Positions 1 through 9,890 of a stretch of DNA of 64,000 nt are shown here, in pieces. Made by a program: the position numbers and the translations under genes. Position 1 is the stretch's first letter. Each line of letters opens with the position of its first letter. The stretch spans positions 2,112,001-2,176,000 of the forward strand of contig JARUPY010000164.1 in NCBI GenBank assembly GCA_029817715.1, read 5' to 3'. Source of the stretch: Melastoma dodecandrum. Taxonomy: Eukaryota > Streptophyta > Magnoliopsida > Myrtales > Melastomataceae. The notes beneath the pieces are model-generated. The model saw only the letters and a program-made list of their open reading frames with translations, searched no databases and was not told the DNA's origin.

Positions 1-129
1 GAGGAAGAGAGAGTGCGATAATCTACGAATCGATAGGGGATTCGGAGTCCTAGGCTTTTATTATTTGAATTACAACCTTGCTTTCATTTTTTTTTTTGCG
101 ATTTACTTTCTTGCACCAAACCTTTCATT

Positions 130-285
130 ACTCAACCTTCTTGACTAGAATTTGAACTCAATAATTGAATTTTGGCAGTAGATTCTGTTTAATCAGTCCT
201 CGTGGGAACGATCTTTCTCATCACTTTATTACTTGGGCGCGACCCGTATACTTGCGTGTGCGTTTTAGCGGACACTATTCACTTG
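130..285 (+). repeat. Fragment of a Ty3/gypsy LTR 3' end
   Basis: The text around 195-275 (cctcgtgggaacgatc followed by cgacccgtatacttgcgtg) resembles the closing part of many plant Athila/Tat-type LTRs, where a GTGGG-TTCGAC-like phrase precedes the primer site. A related phrase occurs in the Athila LTR at the other end of this window on the opposite strand. No primer-binding site or coding region follows, so this is a remnant. The boundaries are estimates. Confidence 0.4.
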
Positions 286-1264
286 AAAATGGAGGGGGTG
301 CCTATACGAGACTGCCGTTGCTCAGTCTTGAACCTACCTCCCTCGCAAGTCCCTGTGAAAATTATCTTCATTGAATATCCTTCACACGAACCAGCCGTTT
401 GAAGGATCGGTTGTTTGTGTTTCCCAAACTCTTGGACTTATCGCCATCTGGTTTTGCACGATCCAAGGCCTGAAAACATATTACCACCATGTTTCACCAA
501 AACCATTTCTATCATAAGAGCTCGGTTACAGGAATCTCAAGCCAATCGACACATTACAATCACATATTAATAAAATAGAAAAACATCCCTGACTCATCCA
601 AAACCTATCACGTGCCCCAAAAAAGATGACAAAAACTGGACTCCTCCATTTGCAATCATTATAAAAAAAAAATATAGTCTAAAAGATGCTTGAGAATCAC
701 ATGCCTGACCTACATACGGTAGCAGAAAGACGCATTCATTTCTCATATTGGCAATCCTTCTATTTCTATCCACAAAGAATGAATCAATACCTAATTTTCA
801 GAGGCAGAGAACTTCTCAGATCATCCAGTCCCATCAAACAACAATCCATTTATGGATAGATTATAATTATTTCTATGCCAAGAGCCCCGACAAAAGCACA
901 AGAGTTCATTATATAAGTAATAGCAAGAGCCCCGACAGAAAGTCTCCAATACGAACTGAAGCAGTAATAAGTTCACTGGATTTGGAACAATATCCCAGTA
1001 AGGTGCTTTGAAGATTGGGCCGAGGCAGACTTTTCATACTCCTTAGTGAGAAGAACAGGGAATAGAATAGAAACCTTCCGAGCACTTGAGCAAACATTGA
1101 ATAGATATGTTGATTAGTAAAGAGACGACGTTCGACAGGCCACAAGTTAATAGCTAGAAAGGATCCCTCCGAAACCAAAACAGCATTTGTGACGCTTGTA
1201 CGGTGGGTACATTTCAATTTACGTGAGCACTCCTTGACAAAAAATATTAGGTAAAGTCACTTAC
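286..1264. other. No intact gene; 3' flank of the ARPC2 pseudogene
   Basis: No supported gene. The final ARPC2 exon should lie here on the minus strand, but I could not find its expected Arg-rich coding text. A minus-strand open frame at 909-1217 starts in about the right place but does not resemble the family. The last exon is therefore either lost or too decayed to recognise. Confidence 0.5.
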
Positions 1265-1980
1265 TTTAACATGGTAACTAAAATAAGCATGAAATGCGGA
1301 TAGACTCCAAACAGTTTGCTCCAACTTTTTGCCTTCGACATGTCGAGGAAATATCACTGAAAGATGGGACAGACTAGCTAATTAGAGCCAGTACCAGACA
1401 AATTAAAATGATAGGAAAAAACCAACCATCAATAGCAAACAACCAAAAGTTACAAATCCTGCATTTGCTGTAAGTGGTTCAGCAGGAGCTTTCTTTAACT
1501 CAGAAGGAGGTGATGCGGACCACATGCACAGAGGTGCATTACTCAACCCAGCAGTTCGTCTTGCTTGCACAAATTCCTGCAAATAACCATCATTCATGCC
1601 AAAGAATCCTAGATTCATACCAAATAACCTTAATTCATATTCAAGTGAACTGACAACTACCTGAAGGAAGGATGTCGCAAGAACAATGTCAATAGAATCC
1701 TTGAATCACATAGGGAACACGACTGTCACCCTGTCAGCCTGCCAAGGATATTACACAGCCAGTGAAACCACAATTACTGTACGACATAAAAGAAGAACAA
1801 ATGCCGACTAAACCAGGCAATGAAAGCAGATACCTGGGGAATGACAAGAAATGACTCCTTTGGACGATGGACAAGAGGCACAGGCTCCTCCTCTGTGTAC
1901 GAAACAATAGTTCTCGAAGCAAGTGCTCTCAACAACTGCCTCAACGGAGCACCTACCACTATTTCTCGAACCGATGCAAC
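1265..1980 (-). pseudogene. ARPC2: ARPC2 pseudogene, four downstream exons
   Basis: Arp2/3 complex subunit 2 is the p34 subunit that helps hold the actin-nucleating complex together in the cytoplasm. Four exons with proper GT/AG borders and matching phases read in order on the minus strand: 1834-1980 (VASVREIVVGAPLR... to VHRPKESFLVIPQ), 1661-1738 (ADRVTVVFPM, then SIDIVLATSFLQ), 1444-1576 (EFVQARRTAGLSNAP...NAGFVTF) and 1265-1356 (FPRHVEGKKLEQTVWSL...SYHVK). The second carries an in-frame TGA at 1706-1708 where the family has Arg, the kind of change a CGA to TGA transition gives. The expected next exon is not recognisable, and the exons between exon 1 and 1980 are missing. I identified the family from remembered conserved motifs, not from a search. 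The gene is broken by nonsense, deletion and transposon insertion. Confidence 0.82.
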
Positions 1981-2119
1981 CTTGACCAAGAGAGAATGCC
2001 TACGGTCTGATCAACAAGCCAAGTAAATAAGTTCCCAAACATACTTACACAAATAATGTGTGCACGAAATGCAGTACGCATAAAAATACAACAACTAGGG
2101 AAAGGAACTCGTCGAACCT

Positions 2120-3238
2120 TCATCTGTAGGAAGTTTCGACAGGAGCAGAACCATCCTTTTTGCTTAGTTTCTCCTCCTGAGTCATGGGAGTTGTTACACT
2201 TTTGCACTCCTCCATCCGAAATCTTTTCAAAATTTCTCCAACATACTTCTTTTGACACAGGAAGATCTCACCTGGACTTTGATTCACCTCCATGCCAAGG
2301 AAGAATGACATCTCTCCCAGGTCTGTCATTTCAAACATCCGCATCAGATTCTGCTTTAGCTTCTGTATGAGTTTCTGATCATTTCCAGTAACCAGAAGAT
2401 CATCCACGTATAAGGAAATAATAATCACACTCATATCAACCTTCCTGACATACATAGTGTGTTCACTCCGGCTTTTTTCAAAGCCTAACTCAACCAAATA
2501 ATCATCAATCTTACTGTACCAAGCTCTTGGAGCTTGCTTCAACCCATACAGAGCCTTCTTCAACCTGTACACCTTCTGTTCAGGTTCTGCAACCCAAAAA
2601 CCTTCTGGTTGCTCTACATAAATCTCCTCCTGCAGAATTCCATTAAGAAATGCGGATTTAACATCAAGTTGGAATACCTTCCATTCCTTTTCTGCGGCAA
2701 TTGCAAGTATCAACCTGATTGTGTCAAGTCTTGCCACAGGAGCAAAGGTCTCTAAATAATCTACCCCCCATACTTGAGAGTAGCCCTTCACAACAAGCCT
2801 AGCTTTATGCTTGTTCACGGAACCATCTGGGTTAAGCTTCGTTCTATAGACCCACTTAACTCCTATAACCTTTCTATCGGTTGGTCTATCCACAAGCTCC
2901 CATGTCTGATTCTTCTCAATCATAGCTAGCTCCTCCTGCATTGCAACTAGCCAACTTTTGTCTTCCTTTGCATCCTCAAATCCAGCAGGTTCCAATACTG
3001 CTACATTGCATCGTTCATAGATTTCAGTCAATGATCTTGTACCTCTTACAAGTAGATCATCAATCTGTTGTTCAGAACTGAGTTGCTGCTCGACGTTCTG
3101 TCCCTTAGCATTCTGCTCCTCAACGTTTTGTTCCTCCAAAAGAGGCTTATGTGACACATGCCAAGTATGCTCAGAGTTCGATTCTCTGTCCGACCAGATC
3201 CACCTCTCTTCTTCAAAGAACTTGACATCTCTGCTCAC
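2120..3238 (-). pseudogene. Copia-A reverse transcriptase domain
   Basis: An open stretch of 372 codons covers the integrase tail and the RVT_2-type reverse transcriptase. Visible landmarks are WVYRTKLNPDGSVNKHKARLV, FAPVARLDTIRLILA, QLDVKSAFLNG, YGLKQAPRAWY and the catalytic SLYVDDLLVTG. The frame then passes through the conserved FFLGMEV segment and ends at the truncation point soon after EEKLSKKDG, before the conserved LMYLT-ARPDI region that leads into RNase H. Upstream it is cut off from integrase by a TAG at 3254-3256. The domain itself looks conserved, but it has no RNase H partner. Confidence 0.88.
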
Positions 3239-3253
3239 AATTATCTTCTCACT

Positions 3254-4499
3254 CTACGGCTGATAAACTTTATAAGCCTTCGATTTCATGCTATATCCAA
3301 CAAAAATACCAGCTTCTGCCTTCTGGTCTAACTTGTCCCTTTTAACATAAGGAACATGTGTATAGCACACACAACCAAACACCTTCAGGTTCTTCATGGC
3401 AGGCTTGACTCCATACCAAGCCTCATGAGGTGTCTTCATATTCACCGACTTTGTAGGTAGTCTGTTCAACAGAAATACTACAGTATTTGCAGCTTTTGCC
3501 CAAAACTTCTTCGGCATCTCCTTCTCCTGCATCAAGCATCTTGCCATCTCCATGATGCTTCTATTCTTTCATTCACTCACCATGCTGTGGTGAATATGGT
3601 GCAGTAAACTGATGCTGCACTCCAAACTCTTCACAGATAAACTTGAAACTAGCAGAAGTATACTCTGTCCCATTATCAGACCCCACAATCTGTATACTCT
3701 TCCCACTCTCATTTTCCACAAGATTTTTAAACTTCCTGAAAGTCTCTACAACTTCAGACTTAACTTTCAAGAAGTAAATCCAACACATTTTGGAGAAGTC
3801 ATCAATAAAAATGATGAAATACCTGCTTCCATTTATGGAAGCCTCCGACATCGGTCCACAAACATCTGTGTGTATAAGCTGTAGCTTTTTACTAGCTCTC
3901 CAGTCCGTACTTTTGGAAGGAAGCCTCATCTGCTTTCCCAGCACACACGTTCTGCAATTATATGTATCCTTCTGCTATAGAACTGGAAGTTCAACTGCCA
4001 TCTCATTCTTCAGCAGAAACTCTATGCCCGTGCTGTGGAAATGTCCCAGCCTTTTGTGCCAAAGTTCTGCTTCATCAATCTGAGCCACTAAAGCTTTTTG
4101 ACTCTGTGACGTAGGATTGAAAGAGAAACACTTTTCCTTCATTCGAATCTTAAGTATCTCCTTTCCAGACGAATCTGCTATCATACAGAACCCGTCTTCA
4201 AACATCACCTTGTACCCCTTCTGTGCGAGTTGACCTACACTCGGTAAGTTCTGGTCAATCTTAGGTACATACAAAACATCACCGATTAGCCTTGCACCTT
4301 CTGGACCATTAATGATTACATCTCCTTTCCCTTCAACGTCAATGTAATCACCATTCCCGATCCTTACTCGAGCATAGAAGCTTCGATATAGACTTGCAAA
4401 TGACTTCTTATCATATGTCATGTGTTTGGTACATTCGCTATCCACCAGCCAGCTTCTACGAGTTAATCCTTTAGCAAGACAAGATGCTGTAAACATCAA
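3254..4499 (-). pseudogene. Copia-A protease and integrase region, broken
   Basis: The protease active-site segment reads WLVDSECTKHMT; the usual copia motif is D-S-G, so the glycine is replaced by Glu. The GAG-pre-integrase finger follows (LWHKRLGHFHSTG), then a stop near 3975. The integrase core continues with HTDVCGPM (first Asp), GSDNGTEY (second Asp) and APYSPQHG. There a one-base frameshift and a TGA near 3580-3590 separate it from the rest of integrase (MEMARCLMQEKEMPKKFWA...LLNRLPTKS) at 3254-3553. The region therefore needs at least three repairs to read through and is dead. Confidence 0.85.
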
Positions 4500-5460
4500 T
4501 TCTACCTCATGATTCGCAGCAGCTTCTGTAGCACTTTGCTGAGAATCTTTCTCCTGACAAAATCTTGCAATATGCCCTAACTTCTGACAATTATTACACT
4601 TCCCGTCTGGCCTCCTCCAACACTTATAGTGTGGGTGACTTCTGCCTCCACAGTGTTTGCACGGATCTAGTTTCTTCTTCTGATCAGCAGCAGGACGTCT
4701 CTGTTCATCAGAACCTCTACTTCTGCCTGAACCTTCTGCAGTCCCCTTCTACTGGCTCCACGGCTTCTTCCCTTTTTCCAGAATATGTTGTCTTCGACCT
4801 TGCTGGTAAGGCTCCCTCAGTAGGAACTTTAACTTCCCGTCTCATCAGCCTTCTCTGTTCCTGAGCCTGCAACGCACTCAACAACTCCGCCAGCTTTATG
4901 TCCGATAGATCTCTCGTATTCTCCAATGAAGCAATCGTAGTTTCAAAAAGTTCTGGCACCGATACCAAAGCCTTCTGCACAATTCTCTCATCCTTCATAT
5001 CTGTACCTAGAACTCTCATTCTGTCGGCCAGATTTATCAATCTGTTAGAGAAATCCTTCATAGCTTCATCCTCCTTCATCTGTTGCCTCTCAAATTCTTT
5101 CATCAAATTCAAAACCATCATGCCCATTATCTTCTCGTCACCTTCATACTCCTCCTTCAAGAAATTTCAAATGTCCTTCGCAGTCTGGAACTTCATGATC
5201 CTCGTGAATATTGTAGGCGACACTGCAGCATAGAGACATGATTTCGCCCTTGCCTTCTTCGTGACTCTTTCCTTGTGATACCGAATCTGGTTGATAGTAG
5301 GGTTGTCGGGGAGTGCATCCACGGTGTAGTCACCTTCCACTGCTTCCCACAAATCACTGCCCTCCATGAAAGCGTTCATCTTCACCGCCCAAGCTTGATA
5401 GTTCTCCCCATCAAACATAGGTGGCGTCGTAGAAGAAAAACTGCTTGCACTTGCCTCCAT
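4500..5460 (-). pseudogene. Copia-A gag with two zinc knuckles, broken
   Basis: The likely start is the ATG at 5458-5460 (MEASASSFSSTTPPMFDGENY), shortly after the primer-binding site. The nucleocapsid-type gag domain (FDGENYQAWAVKMNAFME) is interrupted by a TGA at 5167-5169, where the family normally has Trp after KDI. It continues with FLKEEYEGDEKI and MLNLMKEF-type helices. A frameshift lies near 4750. In the shifted frame two CCHC knuckles follow, CKHCGGRSHPHYKC and CNNCQKLGHIARFC, just before the protease. Gag would package the element's RNA in cytoplasmic particles. Confidence 0.82.
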
Positions 5461-5534
5461 CTCCTTCTTTTGGATGAAAAGCAAAAATCTCAAATTCTTC
5501 ACAAGACTTCCACAGCTCTCGAAAGATCACAAAC

Positions 5535-5546
5535 ACTCTGATACCA
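5535..5546 (-). other. Copia-A primer-binding site (tRNA-iMet type)
   Basis: The minus strand reads tggtatcagagt, the usual copia site that pairs with the 3' end of initiator tRNA-Met. It lies two bases inside the LTR and fixes both the orientation and the LTR inner edge. Confidence 0.88.
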
Positions 5547-5548
5547 AT

Positions 5549-5794
5549 TGTAGATGTTCCCGGTGTAGGAACCAAACCACTTCAACGACCGAAACTCTCT
5601 CTAACTTTATGGAACAAACTCTAAAGTAAAGTGTTATATCTGAGGACAAGCCCTATTTATAGGGGTAAAAATAATATAAAGAAATCAAATAAAATCTCAA
5701 CAAAATCTTAAATAAGAGATATTATATCTCCTATAAAATCTTTAAAATATTTCCTAAGATACTACCTAAGATATTTTCTAAAATTTTCATATCA
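5549..5794 (-). repeat. Copia-A 5' LTR
   Basis: On the minus strand the segment begins TGATATGA and ends ATCTACA next to the primer-binding site, giving the usual TG...CA ends and about 246 bp. A TATA box (tataaata, 5654-5661) sits near the middle. The outer edge is inferred from the TG end and from the ARPC2 intron text beyond it. There is no second LTR to compare because the 3' end of the element is deleted. Confidence 0.65.
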
Positions 5795-5816
5795 GGCTTG
5801 ATCCAATCACCAATAC

Positions 5817-5878
5817 TTCTGAACCCGATTGATCAGCATCTGGAGGAGGAATCTGGAATGAGACTGCAGGAGTTTCAT
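5817..5878 (-). pseudogene. ARPC2: ARPC2 pseudogene, first exon
   Basis: The minus strand starts MKLLQSHSRFLLQMLINRVQ, which matches the conserved N-terminus of plant ARPC2 as I know it. The exon then ends in phase 2 at a GT donor (cagaa|gtattgg). Copia-A's LTR begins 22 bases further into the intron, and Copia-B lies 128 bases upstream of the ATG. The GC-rich 5' leader (5879-6001) is probably the original 5' UTR. The exon itself is intact, but its gene is broken downstream. Confidence 0.75.
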
Positions 5879-6001
5879 CTCCGCCGCACCACCGCAGCCG
5901 CCTGCGACGACGAGCCAGGAAGATCTCTCGCTGATTGGCGAACACCCCCGAGGCGTCTCCTTCAACACGACGCCGGCTGTAATTAGGGGAATCCGCACTC
6001 T

Positions 6002-6006
6002 GTCTG
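6002..6006. repeat. Target-site duplication of Copia-B (left copy)
   Basis: GTCTG at 6002-6006 is repeated at 20765-20769, directly outside the two Copia-B LTRs. This 5-bp duplication shows that 6007-20764 arrived as one unit, in the leader of ARPC2. DNA from 20770 rightward is thus the original upstream flank of ARPC2. Confidence 0.92.
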
Positions 6007-6147
6007 TCTCAACTCACGCCATCCCTCCAGAATATCGGCTTACAGAGAAAACAGTTAAGTGGAAATTCTGTTATTTTGTAACCGTTTACATGAGACCTTT
6101 TATAGGCTGTTATTACAACTGACTGCAACTACTTCCTTATCTTGACA
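6007..6147 (-). repeat. Copia-B 3' LTR
   Basis: This 141-bp LTR matches the 142-bp copy at 20623-20764 with about six substitutions and one single-base gap by eye, near 96% identity. On the minus strand it begins TGTCAAGATAAGG and ends GAGTTGAGA, so the terminal dinucleotide is GA rather than the common CA in both copies. Such short LTRs are at the low end for coding copia elements. Confidence 0.93.
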
Positions 6148-6160
6148 CTCCCCCTCAAGA
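6148..6160 (-). other. Copia-B polypurine tract
   Basis: The minus strand reads cttgagggggag immediately before the 3' LTR. This purine run primes plus-strand DNA synthesis and confirms minus orientation. Confidence 0.85.
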
Positions 6161-6194
6161 TGAGTATACAAGTTCTTCATACTCATCTTGTCTT

Positions 6195-6766
6195 TTAACC
6201 AATAGAATCTAGGACTATGCCTTTAGTATAGAAATCAGCTAACTGCAACCTAGAAGTAACATGCTGCAACTTTATGACACCCTTCTATAGCTTCTCACGA
6301 ACGAAATGGCAATTCATTTCTATGTGTTTAGTCCTTTCGTGGAAAACCGGATTCTTCGTCAGATGAATTGCAGCTTGATTATCACACTTCACTTCAATTG
6401 GCTGCACAAGCAATGAAACTAACCAGACCACTTCACACTTAGTTCCCCTTATCGCTCTATATTCCGCTTCTGTAGAACTCCTTGCTACCGTAGCTTGTTT
6501 CTTAACTTTCCAGCTCACCAAAGAACTTCCCAAAAATATACAAAACCCAGTGATAGACTTCCTCGTAGCTGGACAATTCCCCCAATCACTATCCACATAT
6601 ACAGTGAGCTCATTCACTGAATCTGCACTAAAGAAAATTCCTTCTCCTGGGGAATTCTTCAAGTACTTTAAAAACTTGTAACGCTACATCCATATGAACC
6701 TCAGTAGGAGCAGACATAAACTGAGTTAGAACTTGTACAGAATAAGCAATGTCAGGCCTAGTCAAT
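6195..6766 (-). pseudogene. Copia-B RNase H and C-terminal end
   Basis: The minus strand resumes with LTRPDIAYSVQVLTQFM, the segment that normally follows the point where the right-hand pol part stops. A frameshift near 6660 leads to VYVDSDWGNCPATRKSITG, then KKQATVARSSTEAEYRA and DNQAAIHLTKNPVFHERTKHIE, the copia RNase H signature. A TAG at 6285-6287 interrupts the last 30 codons, and the natural end is TAA at 6195-6197. Together with 16816-20623 this is one gene split by the nested element. Confidence 0.9.
6762..6766. repeat. Target-site duplication of the nested 10-kb element (left copy)
   Basis: TCAAT at 6762-6766 is repeated at 16816-16820. Between the copies the insert begins TGTACG and ends ATTACA. 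Removing the insert with one copy of the repeat makes the copia reading frame continuous across the junction. That is strong independent proof of the insertion boundaries. Confidence 0.95.
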
Positions 6767-8653
6767 TGTACGCGAGCCCTCCGGCCTAGTACGCGCGCGG
6801 CGGCTCCGGCGACACGAGGATCCGGGCCTGCTCCCCGAGGCCCAAACCGATCGGCGTCGCGACTCAAGCGTCGGACGCTGCGGAAGGGCACCGGGTTGAA
6901 TCCTCCCTTGGTTCCCGAACGGATCTACGGGGCGTTTCACTGACCATCTCCAGTCTTTAAAGACGACGGGCGAAAGGCTGCGTGAGACCTCACTTGGGAA
7001 ATTCGGGGAGGATCCAGGAAGCGGCTCGTGTTGCCGTCACCCATCCAATGATGGCTCCGTTTGTAAAACATATTGTTTAACCTAGGTAAACTATTACGGA
7101 GTCGCCACAGACTTTTTATTTTTAAAAATGTTAAGTCGGAAAAACAGCTGGTTCAGGGATTCTTCCTTACTAGTCTTTACACTCTAAGCATGCAAAGAGT
7201 TTGCGTTTGCTCCAAAAGAGTTTGGCTTTTTATTGACGGGCGTTGGAGCCGATCCGGACATGAGTCCGGACTCGTGTCACTGTTTTACGGGCGTTGGACA
7301 CGATTCGAGCCTTTTGGGCTCAAATTCATGTGTATTTAGCAAACATCATGCGACGATAAACCTATGGGCCTAAAGCATGCAAACAATCACAACTAATTAT
7401 TGAGATTAAAGGGAGCGGGAAAAGGTGATGATCGTGAGCCTATGCACTTGGGCTCACGACCCGTTATATGTGGAAATAAAGAAAAGACGGGAAGCCCGCA
7501 CTTCCCTCATGTACCTGAGATGATGGTTGATGCCGCTTTACTTCTAAGCTAGCGCCTCCGAGCTTTTTGTCTTCGAAATACCGTTTTTGTCGGGTTTCCA
7601 CGAAGCTCGGTTGATTTTTCATGCAAAATCAAAACACCACAGGGAAGATGTTATTCAGAAAATTCCAAAATACATTGAATATCTGGAATTCTGGTGAGCA
7701 ATAACGATACTCACTGGGCGTTGTGTGGCCCGTTGATGTTGATCCTTCACGTTGAAAGATGATATTTCCTCGTTGTTTTAACATGCAAAACAAATAAGAA
7801 GAGATATGCAAAGCCTAGCATTAAGAGCAGTAACGATTAAATCAATGTACATTTAATCGTACTGAAAAGTAAGGCATGACTTATCGTTCGAAGTGGTTGA
7901 ATTAATTAGGGTTTTTTGTAGCCCGTTGATGTTAATATTCCAAGATTGCACACTTGTGTACTAATTTTCAAGATTGGTCGAGAATATCCGCCAGAGTCCC
8001 ATCGTATTTTCATGAAAGACAAGGGAAATAGACATTAGTGACGCGCATTAGGAGAAGTTCGTATAAACAAAAGAGAATGACGAAGCATTCACAAAGTTTT
8101 AAGAAACCTACGTATATTCCTAAAAGAGTAACTCACGTGTTCCCTTTTCGACGAAATTAGTTTCATTTACTTATATATTAACAAAACAATAAAAAAAAAA
8201 GGGGGACTTACCACTTCGGCCGAACCTTCCCCACGCTCATTTATATATTTTTATCCTTTTTTATTTTTTTATTTTTATATTATTATTTTAATAAAAACGA
8301 AAAAAGCAAAAAATGGAGGAAACAGAGACTTACCTGGCTTCGAAGGGGGGAGCGTTCATCCCCAAAAGTGAAAGCCACACAGGACTTGGTCTCTGGCTTG
8401 AAGGAGAGGCGACGGGCGGCCGAGGGCCGCGGAAGAAGGGGCTTCGGCACACAAAAATAAGGGGGAGGCTTCACCACATGCGGGAAGTGGGCTGGTCACG
8501 CCGCGCTGATGGCAGATCCGGGTCGGGGAGTCCGGGGTGGCTGCCGTCGCTCCCGATCGAGCTTGCTATGGGGCGAGCGGGTCCTTCGAGCACTGGTCAC
8601 CTTGGCCGAGTCCATATCTGGTCGATCCATGCGCCAATCGCCGAGGGGGGAAG

Positions 8654-9873
8654 GGATCGTTTGCTGCTTTGGGACCTTTGTTGTGGTCCGGTTCTTGAGT
8701 GATCGAAGGGAAGAGGAGAGAGCCGGAGGATGGTGGTAAGGGGAGGATTTTTTATCCTTGCACAGGATAGGTTGGCTGGAGACACGGAGGTCGTTATTTC
8801 CGTCGTCGTGGCTGGGAGGGAGGCCATTGAGAAAGCAGAGCGGAAGGATCTCGAGAAACTTTGGCTGAGAACCCCCCCAAGAAGATAGGAGTTGGCCCCC
8901 CTCCCTGTTTTTTAGCACCCCCCTATTCTTTTAAAGACCTTTGAACCTCCATCCCATTCCTCCTTCCTTAGAGACTATCTGGTTAGTTCCTTTTTCTCCC
9001 CCTGAAAGCTACTCCGATTCCTCTAATTCTGCTTCAATTCTCCTCCTCATTTAGTTGGTTTCTAGTTAACTTCTGGTTTGGGAACCCAATCCGTGAGGGG
9101 ACAGGATCGCTTTGGATGTCGGCAAGGTTATTCTCTCTGCAGTTCATCAGACGATAAGGCGGGAGCCAAGGGTTCAGGGGAGGTTGTTTCATCCTGCAAC
9201 TGTCAGAGATGAGGGGATGAATGCGTTGGAATCGTCTTTGACAGGATCCTGTCGGGAGCAAGGTAAGTTTGAGGGCTTGGGCGTGGGCTTTTCTTTTGTT
9301 TTTTCTTTAAGGGTCGAGCTGGGCTTGCTTTTGACTTTTCTTTGGATCGGGCTAAGTTTGGCTTACTCTTTTTTTTGGGCTTCTTCCTTTGGTTTTGATG
9401 TTCCGGTTAAATCCAGAAGACTTGCCATGTGTGGCAACAACTGGTTGTCGTAGGCTTTCCATTGTAGCAGTTGTGCTTGATAGATGGCGTGGGAAGACAC
9501 CATGCTACATCAGGGGAGGAAAAGGTTGTAGACCAGGAGGATGTGACTGAGATTACATTAGAAGCTGCTGATGAACAGACTGGGCATCCTGTATCGCTGC
9601 TGCTGTATTGTATGCCGCTGCATCAGGAGGACGGACCTTCACCGCTGCCAATGCTAAAGACGATGAGGAAGACGGGATGACTGGTTCGTCGCTGTTTGTT
9701 GGGCTTATTCCTTGGCCCGAAATTGAATCTTTTTTTTTGTATTTGGGCTTCGGCCATAAGTGTTAAATTTTTAGTTGTGCTTGGGCTTTGGCCATTTTAA
9801 GATAAATAAATGGTGGGTTTATTATGGGCTAAGATAATTGTTCGTGGCCCGCATGTAAATTTGAGGTATTACA
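8654..9873 (-). repeat. Left LTR repeat segment of the nested element
   Basis: This 1.2-kb stretch matches 15574-16815 closely, from ggatcgtttgctgct to gtattaca. It ends at 9873, where the purine tract begins. If 6767 is the true outer edge, the whole left LTR would be 6767-9873, about 3.1 kb. The part below 8654 has no counterpart on the right. Confidence 0.8.
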
Positions 9874-9890
9874 GTTTGCCCCTCCTTGGG
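9874..9890 (-). other. Polypurine tract of the nested element
   Basis: The minus strand reads cccaaggaggggcaaac directly before TGTAATACC, the start of the left LTR segment. This orients the element on the minus strand. Confidence 0.7.

Larger units (their letters stand above)
2118..5794 (-). mobile_element. Ty1/copia retrotransposon Copia-A, 3' truncated
   Basis: The element reads on the minus strand as 5' LTR (5549-5794), primer-binding site, gag, protease, integrase and reverse transcriptase. It stops abruptly near 2118, at the end of the reverse transcriptase. RNase H, the polypurine tract and the 3' LTR are gone. Its right edge lies in the first intron of ARPC2, 22 bases beyond the exon 1 splice donor. 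Its left edge runs directly into DNA upstream of a later ARPC2 exon. One deletion that removed the element's 3' end together with the middle ARPC2 exons would explain both. The order integrase before reverse transcriptase defines Ty1/copia. Several stops and frameshifts make it non-autonomous. Confidence 0.88.

Noticed and set aside
909..1217. Minus-strand 102-codon frame as the last ARPC2 exon.
   Set aside because: It begins where the last exon should start but lacks the conserved Arg-rich helix and ends in hydrophobic low-complexity text, so it was not called.
6758..6943. GC-rich overlapping Arg/Pro-rich open frames on both strands.
   Set aside because: They start at or cross the junction between Copia-B and the nested element; open frames in such GC-rich DNA are expected by chance. 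A resemblance to ribosomal DNA was considered but no rRNA landmark could be placed.
8313..8918. Open frames of 129 and 140 codons on opposite strands in the left LTR region.
   Set aside because: They overlap each other, are only partly kept in the right copy, and show no domain.
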